DNA of 62,000 nt from Symsagittifera roscoffensis (lineage: Eukaryota > Xenacoelomorpha > Acoela > Convolutidae), in the NCBI RefSeq assembly GCF_963678635.1, contig NC_087062.1, positions 40,666,672-40,728,671 of the forward strand, given 5' to 3'. This document shows positions 22,546 through 33,963 of this stretch, in pieces. The translations under genes and the position numbers were made by a program. A model generated the notes under the pieces. That model worked only from the letters and a program-made list of their open reading frames with translations, was not told where the DNA came from and did no database searches. Every line of letters starts with the position of its first letter. Position 1 is the stretch's first letter.

Positions 22546-25500
22546 GAATACAACTATTTAAATCAGCTAAAATTTTTGCTCTTTTTAAAGAATCAATGAA
22601 ATCCTTTAATTTTAGATGTCAATTTTTCTGATGCAATTGATTCAAATTAAGTTTTTCTCGTTAATTTCATCATCGATAGATTTAGCCAAACCTGCAAATA
22701 GCTAAAATTAAAAAATCAATTATGATATTACGTTAAAAACTTTTTCTCTGTTATAACAAAGTTCTTGTTTTCTGAACAAAGTCTGAGCTAAATCCTTTTT
22801 ATGTTTTCTAAAAACCCTAAAAAGTGGATTCCACAAAAGATTTTAATTGTGAAATTTTTTGCTAAGTTACAGTTGAAAGTAAGGGCTGGGAAAAGGGGAT
22901 TGACCTTAGAGACTTCTACATTTTTCCTAAAAAATTGTTTTTGCAGAAGGTTTAACCTGAAACGAAAACATTATGAATGAAGCTGTTACACGAATCTAAA
23001 ACTAATTTTAAGCAATTACTTTTGAATCTAATGAAACTATCAGATAAATTTAGGAGTTAAATGAAGCCAAAAAGTCAAACTTGAGTTTTCTTTCAAGCCT
23101 TTTTGAAGGTCGTCTTAAAGCTATATTTAAATTTCCTGAAAATATTCTAAACTTTTCTCTGACCTTAATTCTAGTTTTTGTTCCGGAAATTGTTTTATAC
23201 ATTTTGCCTTGATTACTCATTCTTGGTTTTTGGTTGATCTACAGTCTTAATTGAAAGCTTTTTGTCTCAAATATCTCTTCAGAATAGAGAATTTAGGCTA
23301 AAAAGTTTGTATCATCTTACCTTTTATTTTTACATTGAAGGCGCAATTAGCTCCCGGGAATCTTTTTACCAGTAAATGAAACAACAAACCTGAAAGTTTA
23401 ATCAGAAAGTCTTCTGGAACCAGATAATTTTTTCTGAAGTTCTGTTTGTGATACTTCTTTTGTGTCTGATCATTTATGTCCCGGATATTTATGTTCCGGA
23501 AAAAACTGTCCAAAAGGCAACGATGTCCAAAAACAATTGGTGCCCAGACTTTTTTTCAAAATTTGTCCAAAAATTGTCCGGGCATTTGCCACACTAGTTA
23601 ATGATTGGAATAATTTGATAAAATTTCAATAAGAAAAAAAAATTGACGAGGCCACGCAACTGTGCAATTAGACCAGAATATTTGTTGAGGAGTATCTTAG
23701 GGACAAAATAATACAGAATTCAAATCCTTTACCCATACCTTCACATTTTTTGCTTTATAATAATTATGCAAAACGTAGACATGAGAAATCATGATGTGAA
23801 CAATATTGCTCTCAAGTTCGTGTTAACAAGGAAAACCCTTATGACAAATAAAAACAACGAAATGCTAGTTCATGATGCATACGCATAATTCAAAGTTATG
23901 ATCAGTGGCTTGGAAATTGAAAAATTTCAAAAACTTCAACAGAGATGCTTAAATAGCAGAAAAACATAAGTAGTTAAACAAATTTACACCTAGACGACAT
24001 TGATGAATCTCAAAATTTAATCAACCTCAATGTTTTTTTTCTGAAATTAAAGTTGTAATGGTAACATATTAGTATAAAGACGTTACCAACGCTTATTTCA
24101 TTTTCAGTAGGAGTGTTTTCTTACTTAGATACTGTTTCTTTACTAATCATTCTAAGTATGCAAAAATTAAAATTTGATAAACTTTTGAATTAATTCCGTA
24201 TTTTGAAGACTAGGGTAACAGTTTCAATCGAAACTTGACACAAACTAATTTTTCTTGAAATTTTTTGAAGAAAATCTCAAGACTTCATCCTTATTCAAAT
24301 TTCTGATGAAAAAATGACAAAATTCTCAGATTTCTAAATTATGCTTTAGCCAACTCTAGCACTAGTTAATCTTGCCCAAAAATCGGAAAAAAAACATTTA
24401 GTGACTATAAGCTTTTGTAACTAGTAAAAAAATCGGTAATAAATAGCCACGTTTTTGAAAGATACTTTCGAAATCTCTCATTTGTTTCCAAATTAGTCGT
24501 CCATAAAAAAATAAGATAATGATTGTGAAGAAAATTTCGGACGAATTGAGAGTTTTTTTAAACTTAAAACAAGTATACACGCTTGGCAATCCGAAGATTT
24601 CCAGATCGATGCCCACACGCAATCAATTTTTCTAAAATCGGTCTGAACAAAAAACGACCCTGGGCAGATATATTCCTCTTTTTCTTCGAAAGTCGGAACA
24701 GTAAGGGTCCTTTTACGCTAAACGTTTAAATCTTCTCAAAATAAGCTATAACTCATACTGTAAAATCAGATAAAGGACTCTAGTTAGGTCTTTCTTATAT
24801 AAATCAGAAGAAGCTTTCACAAAAAGTAGTATATGGTAGAAATTTACCATATATGGTAGAAATTGTTTTTGGGCAATGATGAACGTTGGCAAATGAGGCA
24901 TTTTGGTGGTTTACGCTAATGTGGATCATTTTAATCAATTTTTTTCATTTGCTTAAACACTACTTGAGCAATTAATCAGTGATTTATTATCGGACTAGGC
25001 TTAATTTTCAAGTTTGGTTGAAGTTAAAACTCTCGATTAACATGTAATAAAATATAGGCTTGTGTTCTGAGGATAATGGTTGCTTTGGCCCTATCCAATA
25101 GTCTCTCATTTGAAAAATTCTTTGAAAAAAGAAGGAAAAAATCAAAAAAAAACCGTGAAAATGAATCATTTTTGCGAAAATATAAATTATAGAAATTATG
25201 TTTCACTACAAAAAAAGCTTTTTTCCAAAGAAAGGAAAATATAGCTCAATTGGATAGTTTGACTTTGTTGCATATTTTTGTATAAATGACAATTTACTGT
25301 TCAGTACACAAATCATGCAGTGCTAAAATTTCATTTTTGGCTGAAGTTTTTGGTTCATGTGATTGTTTTTCTAAGAAACTTGCGCTTTTTTTCTAAATAA
25401 AAAACCATGCTATGGGATTTTGTTTGAGCATTTTAGATGACGCATGAAATGAAACATTAAGAAGGTTCCAGTTTACATCATTCATCAATTTTTGATATAA

Positions 25501-25601
25501 AAAAATATGTGAATAGTTTTGCAGAACTGAATGAAGAAAAATATGCTCGTTTTTTAACTTTTCGGGAAATCTCAAATGATTTACTTAATTTAGATTGAAT
25601 A
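22546..25601. other. Gene-free AT-rich DNA
   Basis: About 3 kb in which every ORF is under 80 codons and none has protein-like composition or splice context. Nothing else recognised. Confidence 0.5.
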
Positions 25602-27288
25602 GTGGGCTCTAAGATAGACAAAACTAGGGTAAAATCTTGTCATGGCCAGTAGAAGCAGAAATGTGCAACGAGATGTGCAATAGGTGATTTTTTTAATCAT
25701 AATCGGTGGTTGAGAAATTAGACGAAAATTTTTTCTTAATAAACTGGCTTTTAAGACGTCTCTGCTAGGCAAAGGAAAGAGCAAGCAATTTTTGTCATAA
25801 AAATCATGTTTCCCAAAACCAAAACGGACATGCTATGACAAGGACAATCAAATAATTTAATGTAAAATGAACGTAAAACGTTATTCGAATTTCACAGAAA
25901 AATTTTGAAATGATTAAATTTTACGGGAATGTCTTGTAGATTTTGCGTGACTTCTTACAAATTTCGGCAAATTAACGTGGTTATTATTCCAATAAATGTC
26001 CAAATTGATAAAACTCTCCTAACTAGTTCTTCAATTGCTGGGTTTTGTCGTTACAGCTCCATTTTTTTGTGGAGGCGGAGGTTCACCTTTTGAAGTTTTT
26101 GTGTACATTTTTTTGTGATTTTCTCCTGTTTTTTCAATTGTTCCACAATTACACCTAGAGATAAGCGTTGTTACAAAGTTTTTTATTCCAACAAATTTTT
26201 AGAGATTGTTACATAGAGATTGTTTCAAACTGTTTTCAAAATTCCGACAACTTGAATTTTCTGGAAAGCGGCATGATTATAATGAAATAAACAGCCCAAA
26301 TTACCAATTTCTGGCATCAAATTTTTCACGGCAGCAATGAAACCTGTTATGAAATTGAAAACAATAAAAATTGCTTCGAAATTTTTCAACAAGAAAAATT
26401 GACATTTTTCTTCAAAATTTTCCAGCAAAATTTGGTAGGCATCCTCGGTTTCATTGGTTAAAAGAGCTCAAACGGATGGAATTTTTTGATCTTGCACTAC
26501 ACTAATAAATGATTAAATTTGACGAAAAATTTTTAGTGCAGTTTTGAAAGTTCCGTCGCGCAAACTTTTTTTTTTGTCTTTTGATTACTGACAAAAAAAA
26601 AACAAAAAAGCATCAATCCATCAAACTGAATTGATAAAAAGTCTTGATTCTTGCGCGTTTTATTCCACATTCTATCATTTTTTGCTTTTTGTAAGACTTT
26701 CGAATGTTTGGAAAAATAGTTTTCGTTTTTTTTGTAGCCCGCTACTAATTTTGTGAGACTCCGGTGGATTTTTTATTTATAAGTTCAGTTGAATTTGCTC
26801 GTTTTAAATCATTTCCTTGATTTTGTCGGAGCATTTTGGGTTTCAGCCAAAAATTTTTGCCAAAAACTTTCTTCATCGTTGTATAAAAGGTCGAGTTCGC
26901 GATTGTGGATCCCTGCCTGAATTTTGATTAATTTTTTTGTTATATCTAAGTTTGTCAAAAATCTTCCGGTGAATTTGGAGATAACACAGCAAAAATGACA
27001 GCTAAATTTGGTTTTGGCATTTTTTAAAATTCTTAAGCTTTTGTCGGTAATGAGATTTGGCCCACTTTGATGTTCCGACGGAGCTGTTTTAAAACTTTGC
27101 ATTTGTTACAACCAAAATTTAATTGTTGTCTGCAAACAATTTAAATTTTCTCTCGCGATTACTCTGCAAAAAATTCAACAACCTCCCTTGCGTCTATTTT
27201 CTCACAAAAATAGTTTTTCTCATTAGTCTCATTCTTTTTAAATGCCTCCATCTAAATTGGTTGTCGTCTAATTCTTAGGCCCTATGAA
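25602..27288 (-). mobile_element. Probable 1.7-kb copy of inverted-repeat element family A
   Basis: The left end GGGCTCTAAGATAGACAAAAC (25602 on) resembles the reverse complement of the right end, GGGCCTAAGAATTAGACGAC. The right 170 bases, reversed, align with the left part of the element at 45-465, including the order of AATTAGACGA, ATTTAAA, AAAATAGACG and AAATTGTTTGCAGACAA words. A 97-codon minus ORF (26809-27102) lies inside and could be a relic of internal coding sequence, but I do not recognise it. Confidence 0.4.
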
Positions 27289-27905
27289 ATCAGTTATTGA
27301 TCTAGTTTGCTTAAAGGTGAAAAATTGCGATTTGCTGACAGATGTCTTTTATAGTTCAATTGCTTGTATTTTTGTCAGAGCATTGTCACTTGTTTTGATT
27401 TTTCCGAAAATTCGAAGATTCCAGCTAATATTTGAGCAAAGTATTAGCAAAAACTTAGCTAGATTCAAGCATAGATTCAAATAATTAGATCACTGACACT
27501 AATTAGATCACTGACTGAAAATCACATTAACTCAACAATTTACGTAGAAAAAACACATACTCTCACCATTGGTTTTCGATGAAATAACAACTACTATTAA
27601 AACATCAAACCACTTCTCAAAAAAACAATAATTCTCTTTACCAAATACATGTCTCGCCCAATTTTGCCCAAATAGATGTCTCGTCCAAACTTTTTCAGCA
27701 AAAAAAACTTTTACCATCTTCACAAAAACCCCAAAATCGTGTTTTCTAACTTTTTTTACCTGGGTACATACTCTGTAACCTTGCCATCTCCGTTTCCTTC
27801 CTAATAAACTGCAATTTCTATGAACTATTTGAATATATCGCCTGTAAGAAGAATTGTTATATTTTATCCTAATACTTGAGCTAGCAGCTTTAAAAGTAAC
27901 TAAAA
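27289..27905. other. Intergenic flank of the giant LTR element
   Basis: No gene. The last four bases (AAAA, 27902-27905) form the left copy of the target-site duplication. Confidence 0.5.
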
Positions 27906-28315
27906 TGGAACCTGATCTAAACTACTTTTTATGATTGGATAAATTAGATATTTTACCACTGTAAAGTATTTAATATTACCCAATCATGATCCATCTAACT
28001 AACAACCCACTTATTTGTAAGTGCTGAAATTACTTGTAATTTCAGCACCAGAGAGATTTGAATTTAACTTAGAAATTAGTTGCCTCTCCAAGAGAACTTC
28101 AGCAGCCGCAATAAACCAGTATACCCTAGATCTATTGAGCATAGCAGAGACTAGTTAAACAACCTGAGACTAGATAGTATAAGAGTAAGATTAGGATCGG
28201 TATTAGACTAAGAAGTTGCACGAATCTATCCGGCCGAAAATAAGATAGCGTGACGAGCAGACGGTGTACCCTATCCGAAATTACTCTATGAGTTAACCAC
28301 ATCGGTTATAACTCA
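27906..28315 (+). repeat. 5' LTR (410 bp)
   Basis: Starts TGGAACC and ends ATAACTCA. It differs from the 3' LTR at five substitutions with no indels. It contains a near-perfect palindrome (28021-28048) and a poly(A) signal AATAAA at 28110-28115. A TATA-like word lies around 28178, but I cannot fix the U3/R/U5 borders. Confidence 0.95.
28021..28048 (+). promoter_or_regulatory. LTR hairpin, 13-bp stem
   Basis: GTGCTGAAATTAC pairs perfectly with GTAATTTCAGCAC across two T residues. The same hairpin is unchanged in the 3' LTR (46469-46496). It lies 62 bases before the AATAAA, so it could act at the RNA level near the R region, or be a protein-binding palindrome. Confidence 0.6.
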
Positions 28316-28317
28316 TC

Positions 28318-28335
28318 TGGTGCGACCATAAGTCT
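28318..28335 (+). other. Primer-binding site candidate
   Basis: TGGTGCGACCATAAGTCT follows the LTR after a 2-base spacer. TGG is the expected complement of a tRNA CCA end. The following bases include CTCGAAC, which complements a TTCGAG T-loop word, but with one base too few for an exact tRNA end, so the primer tRNA is not identified. Confidence 0.6.
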
Positions 28336-28402
28336 CGAACAAGACCTTAATAGCTTAGAATTAACCAAAAATAGATTAGAAATTAGACAAAACATTTTCA
28401 AA

Positions 28403-28636
28403 ATGTTATACGACAATAATTTAATCGAAATGTCTCTACGACTCAATAGATCAGAGCCAATATTCCGAACGATAATAGAACTACCCGGAATTGGAAGAAG
28501 ACCTCGAACCAGAGACGACATACGACAAAGTAGAAACTTACCAAATAGTTATATGATAGTACGGCAAAAGCCAACACAAACTTTTATATTTAGAATCTTA
28601 TTAGCAATGAATTTAGATTTTCATTTGCAAACATAA
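28403..28636 (+). CDS. Leader ORF (77 aa) just after the PBS
   Basis: The frame is open from 28291, across the PBS, and has its first ATG at 28403. The peptide (LIEMSLRLNRSEPIFRTIIE, then GIGRRPRTRDD) has a balanced, helical, protein-like composition and no homology I can name. It may be a short accessory protein, the first exon of a spliced product, or a regulatory upstream ORF. It is separated from the next ORF by 0.9 kb. Confidence 0.4.
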   Translation: MLYDNNLIEMSLRLNRSEPIFRTIIELPGIGRRPRTRDDIRQSRNLPNSYMIVRQKPTQTFIFRILLAMNLDFHLQT

Positions 28637-29561
28637 AATCTTGAAGTCAATCTTCATGATCATTTCAGGCGCTAAACAAAATTATTAATATACAATAACG
28701 ATTGATAAAAAGATCTCAGATCGTTTTCCTAAATTCTGCAGTATTATATAAAAAACATGTTTGGAAAATATTTATTGAAAAACAAAACAAAAATTAGTAG
28801 CATGACAATAAATTGTTAGTAATCATAAAATCATCTGTAGTCCCAGCTTCATCACCTAAACATAACAGCAATCATAAGCTCACTTATATCATTAAAAAAC
28901 TAAAATTTTTAAACAATTTAAACCATTTTAAACTTAAATTCACTTAATTTTAAAATCAGATCATCAAGGCTTATCCTTGGATCTAAATTAATTTTTCTAT
29001 TTCATTAAATTTGAAACTTGATATCAAGGCCTATCCTTGGATCAAAAAGAACAATTTTGTTCTCCCCCACCCACTTAGCTAGTGTCTAACGACCTCAAAC
29101 GTCGATTCACTATCCAACCCTTTCAAAAAAACCCAAGACTAATAGAAATTTTTGAACAAAACTAATCATTCAAATTAGGATAAACAGTGAAGAACTTCGG
29201 TTATTCATCCTTCAGTTGAACCCCCCTCTTACCAGACCCAGGATAAATCTTAGACTTAGCAAGTTTAAAATAGTATCTAACGAACTACTCGCGTTCTAAT
29301 TATACCTGAACCTTGTGGATCGATTTACTATTCTCCAACCCTTGAACACAATCACTACCCCTAAGTAAGATTAAGTAAGTTAACACCTTAGCTTATAATA
29401 GCCACGAGAAAGTAAAAAACCATTCTTCGGAATCGATATACTTTTCTCTCCAATCCTAAATAAATAGACCCAGGTTAAGCTAACCAAAAAAATGTAAGGA
29501 CTAACAGTTTAAGAAAATAGAAATCATCTAACAACTTTTTGCATCCGTCATCCTAAACCTT
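28637..29561 (+). other. Structured non-coding leader
   Basis: No ORF of note. Two copies of a hairpin-forming word, CAAGGCTTATCCTTGGATC (about 28967) and CAAGGCCTATCCTTGGATC (about 29025), lie about 57 bases apart, and TCTAACGA and CTCCAACCCTTGAA-like words also repeat. It could hold packaging or translation signals; this is inference. Confidence 0.4.
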
Positions 29562-29985
29562 ATGTCATTTAAAAATCTAGGAAACAAACAAACAATCGTT
29601 TTGCACAACTGTGAAATAGATAACAAAAAATACGACCTTGTAATCACACCTCACACACAAACAGTTGGATATATCAGAACAAAACGACAAACACTAAAAA
29701 GGAAAATAATAACCAAACAAAGACAAATAACACGAAAAAGATTTTCCAAAAAAAAGAAACGCATTCTCAGAATCAGAAGCCAGCAATTTAGACGAACTTT
29801 ATAAATTAAAAGAATCCATTGATAAAAATTGCCCCATTCACGATCAATTATATTTTTCCGACTCAGAAACAACATCAAATTCATCAAAAAGAGGAAAAAG
29901 AAGAATAAAAAACAATATAAACACAAACCAGTACACTTATATAATTAGAATCAACCAATTAGACACATCGATAATTACCTATTAA
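29562..29985 (+). pseudogene. Small basic ORF with a frameshift in an A8 run
   Basis: An ATG frame from 29562 encodes an N-terminal segment (CEIDNKKYDLVITPHTQTVG) and a Lys/Arg-rich middle. At an eight-A run near 29748-29755 the protein-like reading moves to another frame (EASNLDELYKLKESIDKNC and on) and ends at TAA 29983-29985, only 18 bases before the next ATG. Total about 140 codons. The shift may be a mutation in this copy or a slippage site. Function unknown; the basic stretch suggests nucleic-acid binding. Confidence 0.45.
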
Positions 29986-30003
29986 CAGTCATTAAACGAA
30001 AAA

Positions 30004-33000
30004 ATGAGCCAAACACACACTCCAAGTGAAGATAGTCCAGATGATGACGATATCTACCCCTTCCTCGTAGATGCACCCGATAATAGAGGACAACATGATC
30101 TTTGTAAGAATTTTCTTCTAAATTTGTTTGAACCCGGAATTAGCCCATGTAAAGCAGAGTTCCCAGATGTAAAAATAAAAAGACAGATTATTGATCACTA
30201 TCTGAAAGATATATGTAACTTAACACAACAATACGGAATCTACACCATAGAATTCAGCTCACCAAACCCGAATCACCGCAAATATGTAATTCAAACAGAC
30301 GATCTTGATTTAGAATTTTCAAAAGTATTCTCAGAATATATAAAAAGCATACAATATCATAACTCACAAAGAGCAAACTCCATATTTACTAATGAAGTTT
30401 TTGCAATAATATATAGTCATATTTCAATATTAGAAAACGAAAACCCAATTCCACATGTCTCACCGACAGATACATCCAAACATATAAAGGTACGACATGA
30501 AATCACACTGTTTTCAACTTTTCTACATATAATTAAAGAAAATTTCACTAAAGATGAAGTTTCACAACATACAAAACATGACTTACAAAAAATTTTGGCA
30601 TGGTTTATAATAGATTATTTCACACATAATATAGATTTAATTTCACAAGCAAGAAAAAATTTCAGACCTCAAAATTCAAACGATGATACCGCCATCACAG
30701 AACAGTCAGACTACGTTTGGGACCCCGAATGGTCTCATTATGCATTCATAAATATCCCACAATCAATCTCAAGTCAAGCAAAAAGTACAATATCTTATGT
30801 AAGAGATTATGTAAGAGTAATACCATTAACCATTGATGCAACACCATTAAACTACAATACATTTTTACCTGATACGCGAAATAACAGTTTAAATTCGACC
30901 GTCATACACAATGAAAACCTTAATGGAACTAGGAACCTCACTCAACAAGATATTCAAACACCATCACACTTCATAAATGAAGAAATCGTCCAAACAACAA
31001 CAACTACACAACAAAGTATTTCACCAATACGTTCAAATTTAACAACACCAAGAAATACAAACACTTCACTAGCACAAGTAACCTTACAATCAACCGTTAA
31101 ACCTTCGGTTGCTCCAAAATATTCACAAATGGATTATCAAATATATAGACCCATGACAGTACCGTCAAAAACACGCAGAACGTTCACAAGAAACACTTTT
31201 GCGGAACACAATTATAATTACGCAAATTCATCAAAAACAAACTATCCCCCACGAAAAAATAATAATAATCAGATAAGATCTCGATATTGGGATAACCCAA
31301 TGGCAACAACCAACTCAGTAAATTTTCAAGCTAATTCACATCCTCCACAGGATCGTAGTGAAAATTACCCATTCGTTTAACAGAATAAAAACAAAAAGCA
31401 AGCACCTCATCAAACGGATTATTTATCCTCTGACGATTATTATTTACAACCAGATATATTTGCACCATATACTCAAGAATATCAGGGACAAGGAGTGCAG
31501 AAACCACATACATATCATAGAATTTTTTCTCCACATCCAACAGATACACTAAATCAACAACCAATACAAATGCAAAACCCAATTAATACACAATCTTTTC
31601 AACCAATTCAGCCACAAAACCCAATGATTACACACTCGTATCAACCAACACAAATGCAAAATGAAATACCACTCCCATATTACCTTCAACAACACGAAAT
31701 AACAAAAAATCAACTCTCAAATTTTTCACAAATGCCAAATGCCGCAGAATCATTACAAATGACAATGAATCCATACCTTATGGGTGGATCATCAATAACA
31801 TCAAATAAACCTTTAATGGTATTCACAGGAACAGACCCTGAATATTCTGTAGAAGATTATTTAAATGCAGTAACAGCAAATTTAATTTTAAATATAGGAC
31901 CTGAACCAATTAATACGCCACTACATCCAAATTGGATACATCGACGCACAGCGTTGATACAAACAACCTTAGATGGCGCAGCGCAAAAATGGTTTTCAGT
32001 ATTGCCTATAGAAATAAAATCAAATTGGAAAAGATTTACACAAGAATTTTCAAAAATGTTTGACTCCGAGAGAAATAAAACACAACAAAGAGTTTTATGT
32101 AATGAAATTCGCAGATTACCAAATGAAACCATCAAACAACTAGCAGTACGTATAGAAACACTAGTTCGAAAAACATATTCATTAAATACGCACGACTATA
32201 AAAACACAAAATTAAGGACCTTAACACCTCAATTAAGGAAAATAGCAATGAAAAAGAGAGCATCCCATCCCTCCTCAATTCGAGAGCCCGATCTAGATTT
32301 TCGAAAACTAGTAGACAAACTAGAACAATCTGAAATCACAATGAAACTTGAAGAAACAGAAAATCTGAAGTTACAATATGTTAATCGAATTGAAACAAAT
32401 ACCACAAATATCAAAAATATACAGGAATCAGATACAGACCTCGTTGAAAAAATCACTGAAATACTCAATATTTATGAAAAACACCCAAACTTTAAAGGCA
32501 AACCATCTTTCAAAAAATGATGTAATTATTGCCGACGATACGGACATAGTATTTCTGAATGTAGACAAAAACAATAGGACAATCAAAACCAACCTCAAAA
32601 ATATAAAGAACCAAATAAATCATTTTATCAATACATGAAGAAAGATCAAAATCTACCAAACAAAAATGTATACAGCAACAACAGTTCAGGAAAACCACTT
32701 CCGAACAATACCAATTACACGAGAAATCAATCACCATATAACTCAAGTTATAGAGGAAGATCACCAGAACGAAGAAATACACAAAATTCTTCACAAAATC
32801 ATTATAATCGACCAAATAGTCGAAATAACTACTCCAGATCGAATTAAATACAACACAATTTGTTTCTAGATTTAATTCCCAATCAAGGAATAAATACTAT
32901 CCAAACAATCAATCACGAAACTCATCATATAATAGAAATAGAAACTATTCAAATAATCGCAATAGAAGTTATTCAAACAACCGTAATCAGAATTACCCGA

Positions 33001-33328
33001 ACAATCGATCAAGGAATAACTCATATAACAGATCAAATTATCACAGATCAAACAATAATTATCAAAACCGATCACGAAACAATTCACAAAATCGACATTC
33101 AAGTTATAATAATCGTTATAGAAATTATTCCCAATCACCACACAGAAATAATAACCATTATAATAATTCTAACAATCGCCACAGAAGTAGTACACCTAAA
33201 CATCAAAGACATATTAATCAAGTACAATCAAATCCAGAAACAACATCAGACCCCCCATGTATTGATGACACAGCAAATAACGAACTACAACTAAATCAAA
33301 TAAACTGGATCATCAGATTCAGAAAGTG
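30004..33328 (+). pseudogene. gag: Very long Gag (N-terminal extension, capsid-like domain, zinc knuckle, Asn/Arg-rich tail)
   Basis: One frame runs 30004-32847 with three in-frame stops: TAA 31378-31380, TGA 32518-32520, TAG 32575-32577. The first 458 codons form an unrecognised N-terminal region. A Gln/Pro/Asn-rich linker follows, then a retrotransposon Gag domain (about 31810-32350) with DGAAQKWFSVLPIEIKSNWK and FTQEFSKMFD. The CCHC knuckle CNYCRRYGHSISEC lies directly after the TGA. Near 32840 the frame shifts into a highly repetitive Asn/Arg/Ser/Tyr tail, probably RNA-binding, and again near 33300 into an acidic stretch leading to the protease. About 1,100 residues in all, far longer than usual Gypsy Gag. 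Confidence 0.8.
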
Positions 33329-33354
33329 ATACAGAAAACACTATCTCCATAAAT

Positions 33355-33963
33355 ATGATAGCAGTCGAAAATGACTACGAACCTATTATATATGAACAAC
33401 CTTTTTCATCACATATATATGAAAATCAATTAGAACTCCTTCACAATTATTATATTGAACCCATCCAAACCACACAAACGGCACAAGAAACTAACGAAAT
33501 CAACACTGTAAATAAATCCAATGAAAATGACAAAACAAAATGCTTGAATACAAATCACATCTATCAAAATATACAAAAAGAACAACCCAAAGAAAAAATT
33601 TGGACAATAAAATTTCTTTTAGAAAGTCCAAGAAACAAAGAATTTCAACCACCAGATCTTGAAATTGATTTTTTAATTGATTCAGTAGCAGAATCAAACA
33701 TAATAAACATTCCCACATGGAATGAGATAAAAACATTACACCCAAAACTAACACCCCTTGCAACCTCCAGTAAACTAGCAACAGCACAAGGATCAACATT
33801 GGTAAACTATGGAAAAGTTCAATTATTTCTTCTCCCCACAAGAACAATAGAGCAAAATAAAATTTTAAACCATTTAAACAAATATTTCATATCACTGATA
33901 TTAAACACAATATCATTGGAATACCATTTATCTCTAAATATATACCAACAATCAACATCTTGA
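33355..33963 (+). pseudogene. pro: Retroelement aspartic protease
   Basis: EIDFLIDSVAESNIINIPTW (about residues 100-120) is the active-site region. The catalytic Asp is present, but the third residue, normally Gly in D-S/T-G, is Val, one substitution away. The next segment (SSKLATAQGSTLVNYGKVQL) matches the protease body. Around 33890 the protein-like reading moves to the frame that continues into RT, so a frameshift ends this part. It should process Gag and Pol in intact copies. Confidence 0.75.

Noticed and set aside
26809-27102. 97-codon minus ORF as a host gene
   Set aside because: Lies inside a repeat of family A; kept only as possible relic coding sequence of that element.
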